A DNA stretch of 36,266 nucleotides from Actinobacteria bacterium 13_1_20CM_4_69_9 (GCA_001920085.1 MNJC01000051.1:1-36266), one strand, 5' to 3'; counted from the stretch's first letter, positions 9,125 through 18,043 are shown. Notes: a model not told the origin generated them from the sequence alone. Made by a program: numbers and translations.

Positions 9125-9265
9125 GTGGGAATCCGTTACCCAGCACGGCCTCTTGCCTTCGGGCTGAGACTCATCGCGACGTCGCTGTTTGCACTTTCGT
9201 TTGTGTGGCTGAGCAACCGGCCGACGAGACAACGCGTCGAGCTCTACCACTACAAGCGGCGCTAA
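9125..9265 (+). CDS. Possible 46-aa single-TM small protein
   Basis: VGIRYPARPLAFGLRLIATSLFALSFVWLSNRPTRQRVELYHYKRR from GTG; hydrophobic segment with basic tail; below the ORF-track size cutoff. Confidence 0.3.
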   Translation: MGIRYPARPLAFGLRLIATSLFALSFVWLSNRPTRQRVELYHYKRR

Positions 9266-9496
9266 AGCCGTCCGAGGGCAAAACTCAGTAGTTCTGCCCC
9301 TTGTAAGTGTGCGTTTGGAGGAGGAGACTCGTCTTTGTAGGACAGGTGTTCAAGCCCCGGTGGAGGCCGCTGGATTCTTGCCCTCCTGCTGGGCGGGACT
9401 CCCCCACTAAACCCGAACGTGACCCCATGCGCCGCGCGCCCCGGAGTCCCGCCCGCATTGCGTGATGTTGCGTCAACCGTAGACTCCGGACCCGTC

Positions 9497-9700
9497 GTGC
9501 CCGAGCAGATCCCCATCCCCCGAGATGCGATCGCGAGGGTGGCCGTGCAGCTGGCGGAGGCCGTCGACCAGACAAGCGAATTACTCATGGCCGCGACCGA
9601 ACTGCACGGCAAGGTCGCCGGTTTGCACGCAACCGTGACCGACGCTCTTGTCGAGCTCGAACGTGTGCTCGAGGAGTCCACGACAGACCGGAGTGCTTGA
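9497..9700 (+). CDS. Small hypothetical helical protein
   Basis: VPEQIPIPRDAIARVAVQLAEAVDQTSELLMAATELHGKVAGLHATVTDALVELERVLEESTTDRSA; amphipathic heptad-like pattern; GTG start assumed. Confidence 0.45.
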   Translation: MPEQIPIPRDAIARVAVQLAEAVDQTSELLMAATELHGKVAGLHATVTDALVELERVLEESTTDRSA

Positions 9701-9898
9701 GCCGCACAGTCAGCCGAACCTGGTGTTGACTGCCATGCCGCCCGCCGAGTCTGACGCTTTCGCGCGTTAGCCAGTTGGCCAACAATCTGCTCGCCGACTC
9801 TGCTGGCGACCGCGACGCGTTACCGCACCAGTACCCCTTCGGCCTGCGCGAACTGGCGGGCAACTCGCCGGCGCGGGATCCACCGCCAGCCACCACCG

Positions 9899-10009
9899 TC
9901 ACGACGAACGTACGGACTGCGACATGAACATCCACCGCACCATCACGTAGGCCGTCATCACCATGAGCAACAGCGGGATCACGGCGAGCACGATGAGCAG
10001 CCAGATCAT
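9899..10009 (-). CDS. Possible 36-aa single-TM microprotein
   Basis: MIWLLIVLAVIPLLLMVMTAYVMVRWMFMSQSVRSS; not in the ORF track because of its size. Confidence 0.35.
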   Translation of the reverse strand: MIWLLIVLAVIPLLLMVMTAYVMVRWMFMSQSVRSS

Positions 10010-10029
10010 CCGTCACAAAGCCGTAGCTG

Positions 10030-10524
10030 CTACGGGCCTCCTTCGTAGACGGTTGCTGGTGGAAGCGCTTGCCGTGACACCGGCGCTGCCCAGTAGACCT
10101 CGCCGTTGTCCTTCGCAGCGACGGCCACAGGCAATGCGGTCTTCCCGAACCTGATGACGCACGACCAACCCGAGAGCCCCTCTGGAAACCGCGCTGCTGG
10201 AAGAACCTCGCCGGGTCGCGCTAGGCGAACCTTGCCGGTGTGAATCTTCTTGCAGCTGTTCTCCCTTACCCGCGGAGGGCCTGCTCCGATTGGGAAGAGA
10301 CCGTCTGCGAAGAGATCGGCTGCGGGGTGTGTCTGCGGTGGATACGGAGTGCGCAGATAGTGCTGCAGACTGGCCTCCACCTTCGCGCCGTCGTCGGCGC
10401 CACCGCCGCCGCAGGCGGTAAACACCATTGCGGTGAGCGCCAGCACAGTCGGCAAGACGACCAAGCCAAGACGAAACGGCCGTTCGAGCCGGGCCTCGCG
10501 CTTCCCAACGGGGCTTGCCATCAA
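10030..10524 (-). CDS. Putative lipoprotein
   Basis: PFRLGLVVLPTVLALTAMVFTACGGGGADDG lipobox-like signal, then a soluble domain. Confidence 0.7.
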   Translation of the reverse strand: MMASPVGKREARLERPFRLGLVVLPTVLALTAMVFTACGGGGADDGAKVEASLQHYLRTPYPPQTHPAADLFADGLFPIGAGPPRVRENSCKKIHTGKVRLARPGEVLPAARFPEGLSGWSCVIRFGKTALPVAVAAKDNGEVYWAAPVSRQALPPATVYEGGP

Positions 10525-10734
10525 CAGATGATCTTAGGTGGCCGCAAGACGAATGCAGACGATTCGGAAGCACTTGCGCGGGAGGGTCGGCCGACAGGGC
10601 CGGGGGCCCGAAAAGGACGCATCTACCTGCCGAACGGCGTGGCTTGACCCGCTCGATGCGCCAGGGTCTTGCAGAAGGCACCCGCCGACGAGGGCCTTCT
10701 TGTCGAAGATCGCTCTTTCCAGGTCTTTTCGGAG

Positions 10735-10806
10735 TGGCCCCGGGAGGAGTCGAACCTCCGCACACGGATTCGAAGTCCGTCGCTCTATCCGCTGAGCTAC
10801 GGGGCC
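10735..10806 (-). tRNA. tRNA-Arg (TCG)
   Basis: ggccccg/cggggcc acceptor; ACGGA-CTTCGAA-TCCGT anticodon arm; T-arm ggaggttcgactcctcc. Confidence 0.95.
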
Positions 10807-10816
10807 CGGCTCAGAG

Positions 10817-10890
10817 GGTGGCGGATGGGACTCGAACCCACGACCACCTGGACCACAACCAGGGGCTCTACCAACTGAGCTACCGCCACC
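10817..10890 (-). tRNA. tRNA-His (GTG)
   Basis: CCTGG-TTGTGGT-CCAGG anticodon arm; acceptor gtggcgg/ccgccac with extra 5' G. Confidence 0.95.
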
Positions 10891-10899
10891 GTGGAAGGC

Positions 10900-11553
10900 T
10901 CAGGATAGCGGCGTCTCCTCGAGGCCGACCTGCAATTCGCGGACGGATTCGAACACCGCGACGGCGCCCGCGTCGCGCAGCTCTGCCTCGGAGTACGCAC
11001 CGCCCGTGAGCACGGCGATCGTCTCGACGCCCGCCTTGCGGGCGGCCTCGACGTCCCACGGCGTGTCGCCGACCATCACGGCGTCGTCGGTCCCGGCCTT
11101 CGAGAGCGCCGCCTTGACGACGTCCGGCTCGGGCTTGGTTGCCTCGACGTCGTCCTTCGTCGTCCACGCATCGACGACGTCTCGGATCTCGATCGCGTCG
11201 ACGAAGTGCTCGGCATGCTTCTCGATCGACGAGCTCGCGAGGACTACGGTGTGACCGCGAGCCTTCAGCTCGAAGACGAGGTCGTGCGCACCGACGAAGG
11301 GCACCACCTCGTCGATCATCTTCTCGAACTGCTTCTCCCACTCGTCGCGCACGTCGTCGCCGATCTGACGCTCGACCGCCTCGCCGGCAACGGCGGCGAC
11401 GTACTGGTCGCCGCCCATGCCGACGTGACGGTGCAGATGACGCAGTGCGAGGACGACGTCGTGTTTCCGGAACGCGCGGTACCACGCAAGCGCCTGCTGG
11501 TAGCTGGCGTCGACCAGCGTCCCGTCGACGTCGAGGAGCGCTGCGCGCGCTAT
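10900..11553 (-). CDS. HAD-family hydrolase (phosphoglycolate-phosphatase-like)
   Basis: LIARAALLDVDGTLVDASYQQALAWYRAF...VVLASSSIEKHAEHF...KPEPDVVKAAL...VMVGDTPWDVEAARKAGV; no canonical start near the N-terminus (ATA at 11553 used as approximate boundary). Confidence 0.85.
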   Translation of the reverse strand: MARAALLDVDGTLVDASYQQALAWYRAFRKHDVVLALRHLHRHVGMGGDQYVAAVAGEAVERQIGDDVRDEWEKQFEKMIDEVVPFVGAHDLVFELKARGHTVVLASSSIEKHAEHFVDAIEIRDVVDAWTTKDDVEATKPEPDVVKAALSKAGTDDAVMVGDTPWDVEAARKAGVETIAVLTGGAYSEAELRDAGAVAVFESVRELQVGLEETPLS

Positions 11554-12134
11554 GAGGACGCGGCTTTCGTCTTCGCGGCCTGCTGCTCGTGCTTCCCTTC
11601 GGCGAACTCCTCGATCAGCTTCTTGTTGAACGCCGGTATGTCGTCGGGCTTGCGGCTCGTGACGAGCCCCTGGTCGACGTGCACCTCCTCGTCGACCCAG
11701 TTGCCGCCGGCGTTGCGGATGTCGGTCCGCACCGACGGGAAGGACGTCAGCGTGCGTCCGCGCACCACGCCCGCCTCGATGAGGGTCCACGGCGCATGGC
11801 AGATCGCGCCGACCGGTTTGCCCTGCTCGAAGAAGTCGCGCACGAACTGCACGGCGTTCTCGTCCTGGCGCAGATTGTCGGGATTTCCGACGCCGCCCGG
11901 CAGCACGAGCGCGTCGTAGTCGTCGGCGCTCGCCTCCTCGACCGGCTTGTCGACCTTGAACGAGCCGGCCTTGTCGTAGTGGTTGAAGCCCTGGATCTCA
12001 CCGTCCTTCAGCGAGACCAGGTCGAGCTCGGCACCGGCCTGCTCGAGCGCCTTCCACGGCTCGGTCAGCTCGACCTCCTCGAACATGTCGGCAGCCAGGA
12101 AAGCGATCTTCTTGCCCTTCAGCTCATCGGCCAT
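11550..12134 (-). CDS. DJ-1/PfpI family protein (protease/deglycase-like)
   Basis: KKIAFLAADMFEEVELTEPWKALEQAGAELDLVSLK...DALVLPGGVGNPDNLR...GKPVGAICHAPWTLIEAGVVRGR. Confidence 0.94.
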   Translation of the reverse strand: MADELKGKKIAFLAADMFEEVELTEPWKALEQAGAELDLVSLKDGEIQGFNHYDKAGSFKVDKPVEEASADDYDALVLPGGVGNPDNLRQDENAVQFVRDFFEQGKPVGAICHAPWTLIEAGVVRGRTLTSFPSVRTDIRNAGGNWVDEEVHVDQGLVTSRKPDDIPAFNKKLIEEFAEGKHEQQAAKTKAASS

Positions 12135-12199
12135 CGGTAACCCCCTCGGTCGCTGTCACCCACACGCCTTCCCGCTGCCCCGAGCGAAGTAACGCGGCA

Positions 12200-12272
12200 T
12201 GCGCCTGGGAGGATTCGAACCTCCGACCCGCGGCTTAGAAGGCCGCCGCTCTGTCCGCTGAGCTACAGGCGC
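12200..12272 (-). tRNA. tRNA-Arg (TCT)
   Basis: gcgcctg/caggcgc acceptor; GCGGC-CTTCTAA-GCCGC anticodon arm. Confidence 0.95.
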
Positions 12273-12300
12273 CCGCGCAACAGGGTATCCCGGGCGTTCC

Positions 12301-12837
12301 CTAGCGCCTGACGCCGAAATCGGTGGTCACGATCGTGACCTCGCGCCCGCCGTACGTTCCGGGCGCGGCGGGGACGTGCACTGCAGAGAGCCCGATTTCG
12401 CGCCAGCGCGCGGTGAGCATGTTCTTGCGATGCTCGGGGCTGTCCCACCACATGTCGAGCGCGCCGGGGGCGTCGACGTTGGGCGACGACCACAGCAGGT
12501 TCTCCCCGACGGACCAGAAGTTGCTGCGGCCGATCGGGTAATAGCGCGCGATGCGCTTGTCGAAAGACGAGCCGTTCGCGGAGTCGTGGCTGAAGTAGCC
12601 CCGCGCCGCCATCTCGGCGGAGTGCTGGCGCGCCGCGTCGGACAGGCTGGCCGAGAGGTGCAGCGGCGCGAGCCCGTGCTGCTTGCGGAGGGTGTTGATG
12701 TCGGCGAGGACGCCCTGCTCGAGCGTCGAGAGCGACGCCGCCGGCTGCTGAGACGACGCACCCGCAGGTGACGCCGCGACCCAAAGGCCGGCGATGGCAA
12801 GGAGGAGCACCGCGGACCGCACCAGAGGATTCCCCAT
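12301..12837 (-). CDS. Secreted CAP (SCP/PR-1) domain protein
   Basis: Signal peptide; LADINTLRKQHGLAPLHLSASLSDAARQHSAEMAARGYFSHDS...GENLLWSSP...MWWDSPEHRKNML. Confidence 0.92.
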   Translation of the reverse strand: MGNPLVRSAVLLLAIAGLWVAASPAGASSQQPAASLSTLEQGVLADINTLRKQHGLAPLHLSASLSDAARQHSAEMAARGYFSHDSANGSSFDKRIARYYPIGRSNFWSVGENLLWSSPNVDAPGALDMWWDSPEHRKNMLTARWREIGLSAVHVPAAPGTYGGREVTIVTTDFGVRR

Positions 12838-12886
12838 GTCCGGGAGATCGGCGCGGCCGGCTCGCCGCCCACATCCCTGAAACGGG

Positions 12887-13969
12887 TTACCCGGTCTCGG
12901 GGGCCGGCTGGGCGCGCCTGTGCCGCAGCCAGTCGGCGAAGATCACCTGCAGCGTTCCCGCGACGGGGATCGCCGCCAGCGCGCCGAGCACGCCGGCGAG
13001 CTCGGCGCCGATCAGCACCGAGATGAGGACGACGAGCGGCGACAGCTGCACGGTGCGCCCGTACACCACCGGCTGCAGGATGTGGTTCTCGACCTGCTGG
13101 TAGACGATGAAGAAGACGACGACGATGATCCCGGCGGGCACCGAGTGCAAGAACGCGACAGCGCCGACGATGATGGCGGCGATCGTCGCGCCTGCGAGCG
13201 GGATCAGGTCGAGAATCGCGACGATCAGGCCCAACGCAATCGCGTAGGGCACGCCCAAGATCGCGAGCACGATCGCGGTCAGGCCGCCGGCGATCAGGCT
13301 GATCAGGAGATTGCCGGAGACGTAGCCCCCGACGGTGCGGTAGATGTCGTGGCCGACGGAGCGGTAGCGGCGCCGCGTGTCCGGCCGCAGCAGCGAGAGG
13401 AACCGGTCGATCCAGCCCGGCCCTTCGAGCAGCATGAAGAACGTCATGAACGCGATCGTCACCGTGGCAAGCACTGCATTGACGACGCCTTTCGCGACCG
13501 CGAGCGCCGTCCCGGAAAGACCGAAGAGCTTCGACGCGCCGCCCTCACGTAACGCCTTTCGAGCCTTGTCCACCAGGTGGTACTTCGTCTCGAGGAAGCC
13601 CAGCCTCCCGCGCCCCTTGGTCAGGTCGTCGAGATAGTCGGGCACCTTGTGGGCGAAGTTGTCGACCTGGTCGACCAGCGTCGGGATGAACAGCCATCCG
13701 ATCAGCCCCAGGGCGATCAGCGTGGCGATCGAGACGACCCCGGTGGCCGCGCCGCGGCGGCCGCGGAACCGGTGCTCCAGACGGTCCACCGCCGGGTTGA
13801 GGGCGAGCGCCAGGAACAGCGCGATGAACACCCACGAGAGGACGTGCCGGGAGATCCACAGCACCTTCAGCGTGATGAACGACGCGACGAGGATCCCGAT
13901 GACCAGCAGGATCGTCCGGGGCTGAAACTGGACGACGCGTTCGCGCTCGGCCGGCACGGACTGCAGCAT
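12887..13969 (-). CDS. AI-2E family transporter (UPF0118-like permease)
   Basis: Multiple TMs; ...HVLSWVFIALFLALALNPAVDRLEHR...DLIPLAGATIAAIIVGAVAF...QQVENHILQPVVYGRTVQLSPLVVLISVLIGAELAGVLGALAAIPVAGTLQVI. Confidence 0.93.
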   Translation of the reverse strand: MLQSVPAERERVVQFQPRTILLVIGILVASFITLKVLWISRHVLSWVFIALFLALALNPAVDRLEHRFRGRRGAATGVVSIATLIALGLIGWLFIPTLVDQVDNFAHKVPDYLDDLTKGRGRLGFLETKYHLVDKARKALREGGASKLFGLSGTALAVAKGVVNAVLATVTIAFMTFFMLLEGPGWIDRFLSLLRPDTRRRYRSVGHDIYRTVGGYVSGNLLISLIAGGLTAIVLAILGVPYAIALGLIVAILDLIPLAGATIAAIIVGAVAFLHSVPAGIIVVVFFIVYQQVENHILQPVVYGRTVQLSPLVVLISVLIGAELAGVLGALAAIPVAGTLQVIFADWLRHRRAQPAPETG

Positions 13970-14030
13970 CGCGCCCGGGTCGGATGGCTTTGCGCCCGAA
14001 GCCGGCCGGCAGGACGATAGATTGAGCGGC

Positions 14031-14324
14031 GTGAGCCTCCGAGGACGGACGATCGAGCACACCGCGACGCTGCCCGACGGGCGGAAGGTCGTCGTCCACG
14101 TCGGCGTCCCCGAAGATCCGTACATCGCGCGTGCGGAGCTCGAGACCGTCGACGTGGAGCTCCACTCCGACGGCCACGTGCTGGCCGCCGTCAACACGGT
14201 GCTCGACGTCGATCAGGAGAGTGAAGCCGAGGAGCTCTCGCGCGAGATCGCGCGGCAGCTCGAGTCCGGAGAGATCGAGCCGACGGCGCACGCGATCGAG
14301 CCGCTGGCGGACACGTTGCGATGA
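14031..14324 (+). CDS. Conserved hypothetical small protein
   Basis: [84 protein letters not shown]; coupled to the next gene by overlap. Confidence 0.75.
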   Translation: MSLRGRTIEHTATLPDGRKVVVHVGVPEDPYIARAELETVDVELHSDGHVLAAVNTVLDVDQESEAEELSREIARQLESGEIEPTAHAIEPLADTLR

Positions 14325-14785
14325 ACGCGACGCTGCAGACGAACCACGGCGCGATCGAGATCGAGCTCTATCCCGACGACGCCCCCAAGACCGTTGAGAA
14401 CTTCGTCAAGCTCGCGCGCGACGGGTTCTACGACGGCCTGGTCTTCCACCGCGTCATTCCCGAGTTCATGATCCAGGGCGGCGACCCGACCGGCACGGGA
14501 CGCGGTGGCCCGGGCTACCAGTTCGAGGACGAGTTCAACCAGCACAAGGTCGACCGCGGCGCGCTCGCGATGGCGAACGCCGGCCCGAACACGAACGGCA
14601 GCCAGTTCTTCATCGTCACCGCGGACGCGTGCCCTTGGCTCGACGGAAAGCACACCGTGTTCGGGCGTGTCACGTCCGGTATCGAGGTCGTCGACAAGAT
14701 CTCGGAGCTGCCTGCGGACGCCGCGGACAAGCCGCGCGACGACGCACTCATCGAGCGCGTCGAGATCGCCGCGAGTCCCGAATAG
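14321..14785 (+). CDS. Peptidyl-prolyl cis-trans isomerase, cyclophilin type
   Basis: [66 protein letters not shown]...GSQFFIVT. Confidence 0.96.
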   Translation: MNATLQTNHGAIEIELYPDDAPKTVENFVKLARDGFYDGLVFHRVIPEFMIQGGDPTGTGRGGPGYQFEDEFNQHKVDRGALAMANAGPNTNGSQFFIVTADACPWLDGKHTVFGRVTSGIEVVDKISELPADAADKPRDDALIERVEIAASPE

Positions 14786-15221
14786 CCGCAGCCAGCGGCA
14801 GCCCGTACCAGAGGAAGAGGAACGCCGCGCCGACGAGGGCTGTGAACACGGCCGCCCATGTGCGATGGAAGAGGAAGTCGGTGATCACGTAGACCACGCA
14901 CGTGATCGCGACGGCGAGAAACCCGAGCCCGGCAATGGTGAGCGCGTTGGAGACGACGAGCATGCGCTCCTTGTCGTGCTGCCGCCAGCGCAATCGGTGG
15001 TACGAGCTGGGCGCGATCAGTAGGACGGTCGACAGCGCGGTCGCGATGAACGCGGCGAAGAACACGTCGCGTCCGGTCTGGCTGAGCTTCGGAAAGCCGT
15101 TCGCGAACGGCACCGCGAGCAGAAAGGCGAAGAGGACCTGAACGCCGGGGAGCGCCACGCGGAGCTCGTTGAGGAGCTCGATCAGCTCGCGGTTGTGACG
15201 TTGCTCGGCGCTCTCGGGCAT
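14748..15221 (-). CDS. DUF6328-like integral membrane protein
   Basis: [36 protein letters not shown]...[38 protein letters not shown]; four TM segments. Confidence 0.85.
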   Translation of the reverse strand: MPESAEQRHNRELIELLNELRVALPGVQVLFAFLLAVPFANGFPKLSQTGRDVFFAAFIATALSTVLLIAPSSYHRLRWRQHDKERMLVVSNALTIAGLGFLAVAITCVVYVITDFLFHRTWAAVFTALVGAAFLFLWYGLPLAAAIRDSRRSRRAR

Positions 15222-15228
15222 GAGAGAC

Positions 15229-15912
15229 CTATTCCAACCAGGCGTCGCGCGTGAAACCGCCGATCTCCTGAATCGCGCCGTAGATCGCCTGGACGATCGA
15301 CGTCCTGGAGACGCTGATCCGACATGTTCCGTACGGGAGCTTGTTGCGACGCTTCTTCTGGCTGTACTTCGAATACACGTTCACGCTCGACTTGCGCAGG
15401 CACGACGCCGGAAGACCGGCGACGTCGAGCCAGAACTGTTCGATCTCACGCTGGCACTCGCGATGATCGGCAAAGAGGTTGCACGTCACGCTGATCACGT
15501 CGGGGCCGACGTCGAAGCGCTCGCGCAGGAACCTCACGAAGAAGCGCACCATCTCGGGATCCGAGTTTGTGAATTTGACGCTATTGCGATTCCGCGCGCC
15601 CTCGGCCCAGTAGAGCATGCATCCGGCGACGAAAGATGGATCGCCGAAGCGCGCGATCGTACGCCCGTGCTCCTGATACTCGATGCGCTCGTCGCGGCGC
15701 CTCGCAGCTTGCTTCCAGGTCCCGCTCATCTGGCGGTTGTAAGCCACGTTGCGGGCGGCTAGCGCAACATGCTGCTTCGGCGTGAGCTCGATGTCGCGCA
15801 CCCACAGGCTCACCGACGACTTCGACACGCCGACACGGAGCGCGATGTCTTTGATCGACGCGCCTTCCTCGCGGCGCAGTTGTCGTGCGAGGTCGCGTTC
15901 GCGTGTTTTCAC
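15229..15912 (-). CDS. HTH protein with LAGLIDADG-endonuclease-like C-terminal region
   Basis: N-terminal HTH (GASIKDIALRVGVSKSSVSLWVRDIELT) then FVAGCMLYWAEGARNRNSVKFTNSDPEMVRFFVRFLRERF resembling domesticated LAGLIDADG-fold proteins. Confidence 0.7.
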   Translation of the reverse strand: MKTRERDLARQLRREEGASIKDIALRVGVSKSSVSLWVRDIELTPKQHVALAARNVAYNRQMSGTWKQAARRRDERIEYQEHGRTIARFGDPSFVAGCMLYWAEGARNRNSVKFTNSDPEMVRFFVRFLRERFDVGPDVISVTCNLFADHRECQREIEQFWLDVAGLPASCLRKSSVNVYSKYSQKKRRNKLPYGTCRISVSRTSIVQAIYGAIQEIGGFTRDAWLE

Positions 15913-15941
15913 ATTGGAAAACTACAGATGCGATCGGACGA

Positions 15942-16012
15942 AGCGGGCGGGGAGGATCGAACTCCCGTATCGAGGGTGGAAACCTCGCGCTTTGCCACTA
16001 AGCTACGCCCGC
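15942..16012 (-). tRNA. tRNA-Gly (TCC)
   Basis: gcgggcg/cgcccgc acceptor; CGAGG-TTTCCAC-CCTCG anticodon arm. Confidence 0.94.
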
Positions 16013-16034
16013 GCGACCGAGATAGCGTAGCGCC

Positions 16035-16769
16035 GTGGATCCGTATTCGTGGGCTCTGCACTGGGAGGTTCTCGCCGCAATCGCGGCACTCGCAGGCGCG
16101 TACTACTGGACGCAGCGGCGCTGGCCATCGGACACGACGCGGCATGCCGCGTTCGATCTCGCGATCATCCTCCTGCTGGCCGTCTACGTGACGCCGCTGC
16201 ACACGATCGCGCTGCACTATCTGCTCTCGATCCACTTCCTCCAGAACGTCGTCACGGCAGAGTGGGCGCCCGGCCTCGTCGTCTTCGCGGTGTCGCCGGC
16301 GCTCGGCCGGCCGATCGCGCGCTATATCCACCCGCTCGTGGCGCTGCCGCTCTGGCTCGCGACGTACTTCTTCTGGCACGTGCCGGTCATCTACGACGCT
16401 GCGCTGAACCGACCGCACTCGCTCCTTCACGTCGAGCACCTGACCTACTTCCTCGCCGGCCTGCTGATGTGGTGGCCCGTGATCCACGGGAGGTTCTCGG
16501 ACGGCGCGAAGGCGGCATATGTGTTCGCTGCGTTCGTTCTCGCCTCACCGCTCGGCCTGCTGCTCGCGCTCCTGCCGCGCCCGGTCTACGGCTTCTACGA
16601 GGACGCGCCGCAGCTCTGGGGCCTCTCGGACCTGACGGATCAGCAGATCGCGGGCGTGACGATGGCCGTCGAGCAGGCCGTCGTGTTCTTCGCCGTCTTC
16701 GCACACTACTTCGCGCGGTTCCTGCGCACGGAGCAGATCGCGGGCGTCTTCAGCGAAACCCCGAGATGA
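16035..16769 (+). CDS. Cytochrome c oxidase assembly factor CtaG-like membrane protein
   Basis: Polytopic; HTIALHYLLSIHFLQNVVTAEWAPGLVVFAVSPAL...HSLLHVEHLTYFLAGLLMWWPVI...QQIAGVTMAVEQAVVF. Confidence 0.85.
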   Translation: MDPYSWALHWEVLAAIAALAGAYYWTQRRWPSDTTRHAAFDLAIILLLAVYVTPLHTIALHYLLSIHFLQNVVTAEWAPGLVVFAVSPALGRPIARYIHPLVALPLWLATYFFWHVPVIYDAALNRPHSLLHVEHLTYFLAGLLMWWPVIHGRFSDGAKAAYVFAAFVLASPLGLLLALLPRPVYGFYEDAPQLWGLSDLTDQQIAGVTMAVEQAVVFFAVFAHYFARFLRTEQIAGVFSETPR

Positions 16770-17610
16770 GCGCGCCGCCGCCGACCACGAGCGCCGCGGC
16801 AACCAGCAGGCGGGCCCCGATCCGCTCCGACCGGCGCAGCAGGAGCACCGAGATCAGCACCGCCCAGAGCGACTCCGTGGCGACGAGCGGCGCCACAATC
16901 GTGACGCGTCCGCGGTCGAACGCCGAGTAGAGACACGCGTAGCTGATGCCGTAGACGAGGCCGGAGAGCAGGAACGGCCGGAACGCCTGCCGCACCCGCG
17001 CGACACCGTTCGGCCGCAGCAGCACGACGATCGCGATCACGAGCGTCGCCGAGGCCAGCGACGCGCTTGCTGCGACGAACCCGGGCACGTCGCTCCCCCG
17101 CGCGGCCCAGCGCACGAGGTTGTCGCGAATCGCGAACAGAAGCGCTGCGCCGAGGCCGAGCGCAATCCCGAACGACAGTACGGCCCCCGTCCCTCCGCGC
17201 TCGCGCACAAGAAGGATTCCGCCCGCGACGACGAGCAGCGTGCCGATGACCAGCGCGACGTGCAGCGGCTCCCCGAGGATCGTCACGGCGATCGCCGCCG
17301 AGAGCACGGGAGAGACGCCGACCATCACTGCCGTCCGCGACGGGCCGATCACGCCGACCGCGCGCGTGAAGAGGATCTGGCTGATGCCGGGGGCGAAGAG
17401 CCCGGTGACGAAGAAGGGCCACGTGTCCGCCCAGTCGAGCCCTGAGAAGTCGTCCGAGGCGACCGCGAGCGCGATGCAGAACACGCCTGCGAGGAACGTG
17501 GTCACGAGCGACGCGACCTCTGCGTCGAGCGGCGGATGGAGGGCGAGCCGGATGGTGACGGCGAGCGCACCGAACGACAGCGCTGCGCCCGCAGCAAGCA
17601 GGACGACCAA
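16750..17610 (-). CDS. EamA/DMT family transporter
   Basis: Ten hydrophobic segments; ...GPSRTAVMVGVSPVLSAAIAVTILGEPLHVALVIGTLLVVAGGILLV...; TTG start at 17610 adjacent to the tRNA-Pro 3' end. Confidence 0.88.
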   Translation of the reverse strand: MVVLLAAGAALSFGALAVTIRLALHPPLDAEVASLVTTFLAGVFCIALAVASDDFSGLDWADTWPFFVTGLFAPGISQILFTRAVGVIGPSRTAVMVGVSPVLSAAIAVTILGEPLHVALVIGTLLVVAGGILLVRERGGTGAVLSFGIALGLGAALLFAIRDNLVRWAARGSDVPGFVAASASLASATLVIAIVVLLRPNGVARVRQAFRPFLLSGLVYGISYACLYSAFDRGRVTIVAPLVATESLWAVLISVLLLRRSERIGARLLVAAALVVGGGALISGFR

Positions 17611-17611
17611 G

Positions 17612-17686
17612 TCGGGACGGCGAGATTCGAACTCGCGACCTTCGGCTCCCAAAGCCGACGCGCTAACCAGGCTGCGCCACGTCCCG
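17612..17686 (-). tRNA. tRNA-Pro (TGG)
   Basis: cgggacg/cgtcccg acceptor; TCGGC-TTTGGGA-GCCGA anticodon arm. Confidence 0.94.
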
Positions 17687-17714
17687 CTGAACGGAGGTTA
17701 GCGTCACGCGCGGC

Positions 17715-17981
17715 ATGCCCCTGCACCCGGCGGTCGGCTACCCGATGGTCGCGCTCGCGGCGACGCTGTTCGCGATCAACGGGACGGTCTCGAAGGTCAT
17801 CCTCGGCTCGGGAATCGACTCGGCGCAGCTGACGGAGGTCCGCTGCGCCGGCGCGCTGGTCGGGCTGATGCTGATCGCGTTCGCGACGTGTCGTGCGTCG
17901 CTGTGGGCCCGGTTCGTCCCCGTGCAATTGTCCGGCGCAGCGGTTAGTCTCGCGGGCTCCCTCGCACTGTCCTCCCGCTAG
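17715..17981 (+). pseudogene. Truncated EamA/DMT transporter N-terminal fragment
   Basis: MPLHPAVGYPMVALAATLFAINGTVSKVILGSGIDSAQLTEVRCAGALVGLMLIAFATCRASLW then loses homology and stops; only 88 aa of a ~290 aa family. Confidence 0.6.
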
Positions 17982-18018
17982 CCCCCCGCTAGCTCGTAAC
18001 GAAAGGAGCGAACTCGAT

Positions 18019-18036
18019 CTCCCCCGGACGGGGGAG
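18019..18036 (+). promoter_or_regulatory. Hairpin occluding the Shine-Dalgarno of the CAP gene
   Basis: CTCCCCC-GGAC-GGGGGAG (18019-18025/18030-18036); SD gggggagg 18030-18037; ATG 18044. Confidence 0.5.
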
Positions 18037-18043
18037 GCGACTC

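Noticed and set aside
9345-9365. tRNA T-loop-like ggtgttcaagccccggtgg suggesting a tRNA remnant or att site
   Set aside because: No matching acceptor, D or anticodon arms and no integrase nearby
10900-11790. Extended HAD ORF starting at 11790
   Set aside because: The N-terminal ~79 codons are an out-of-frame reading of the PfpI gene with no HAD homology
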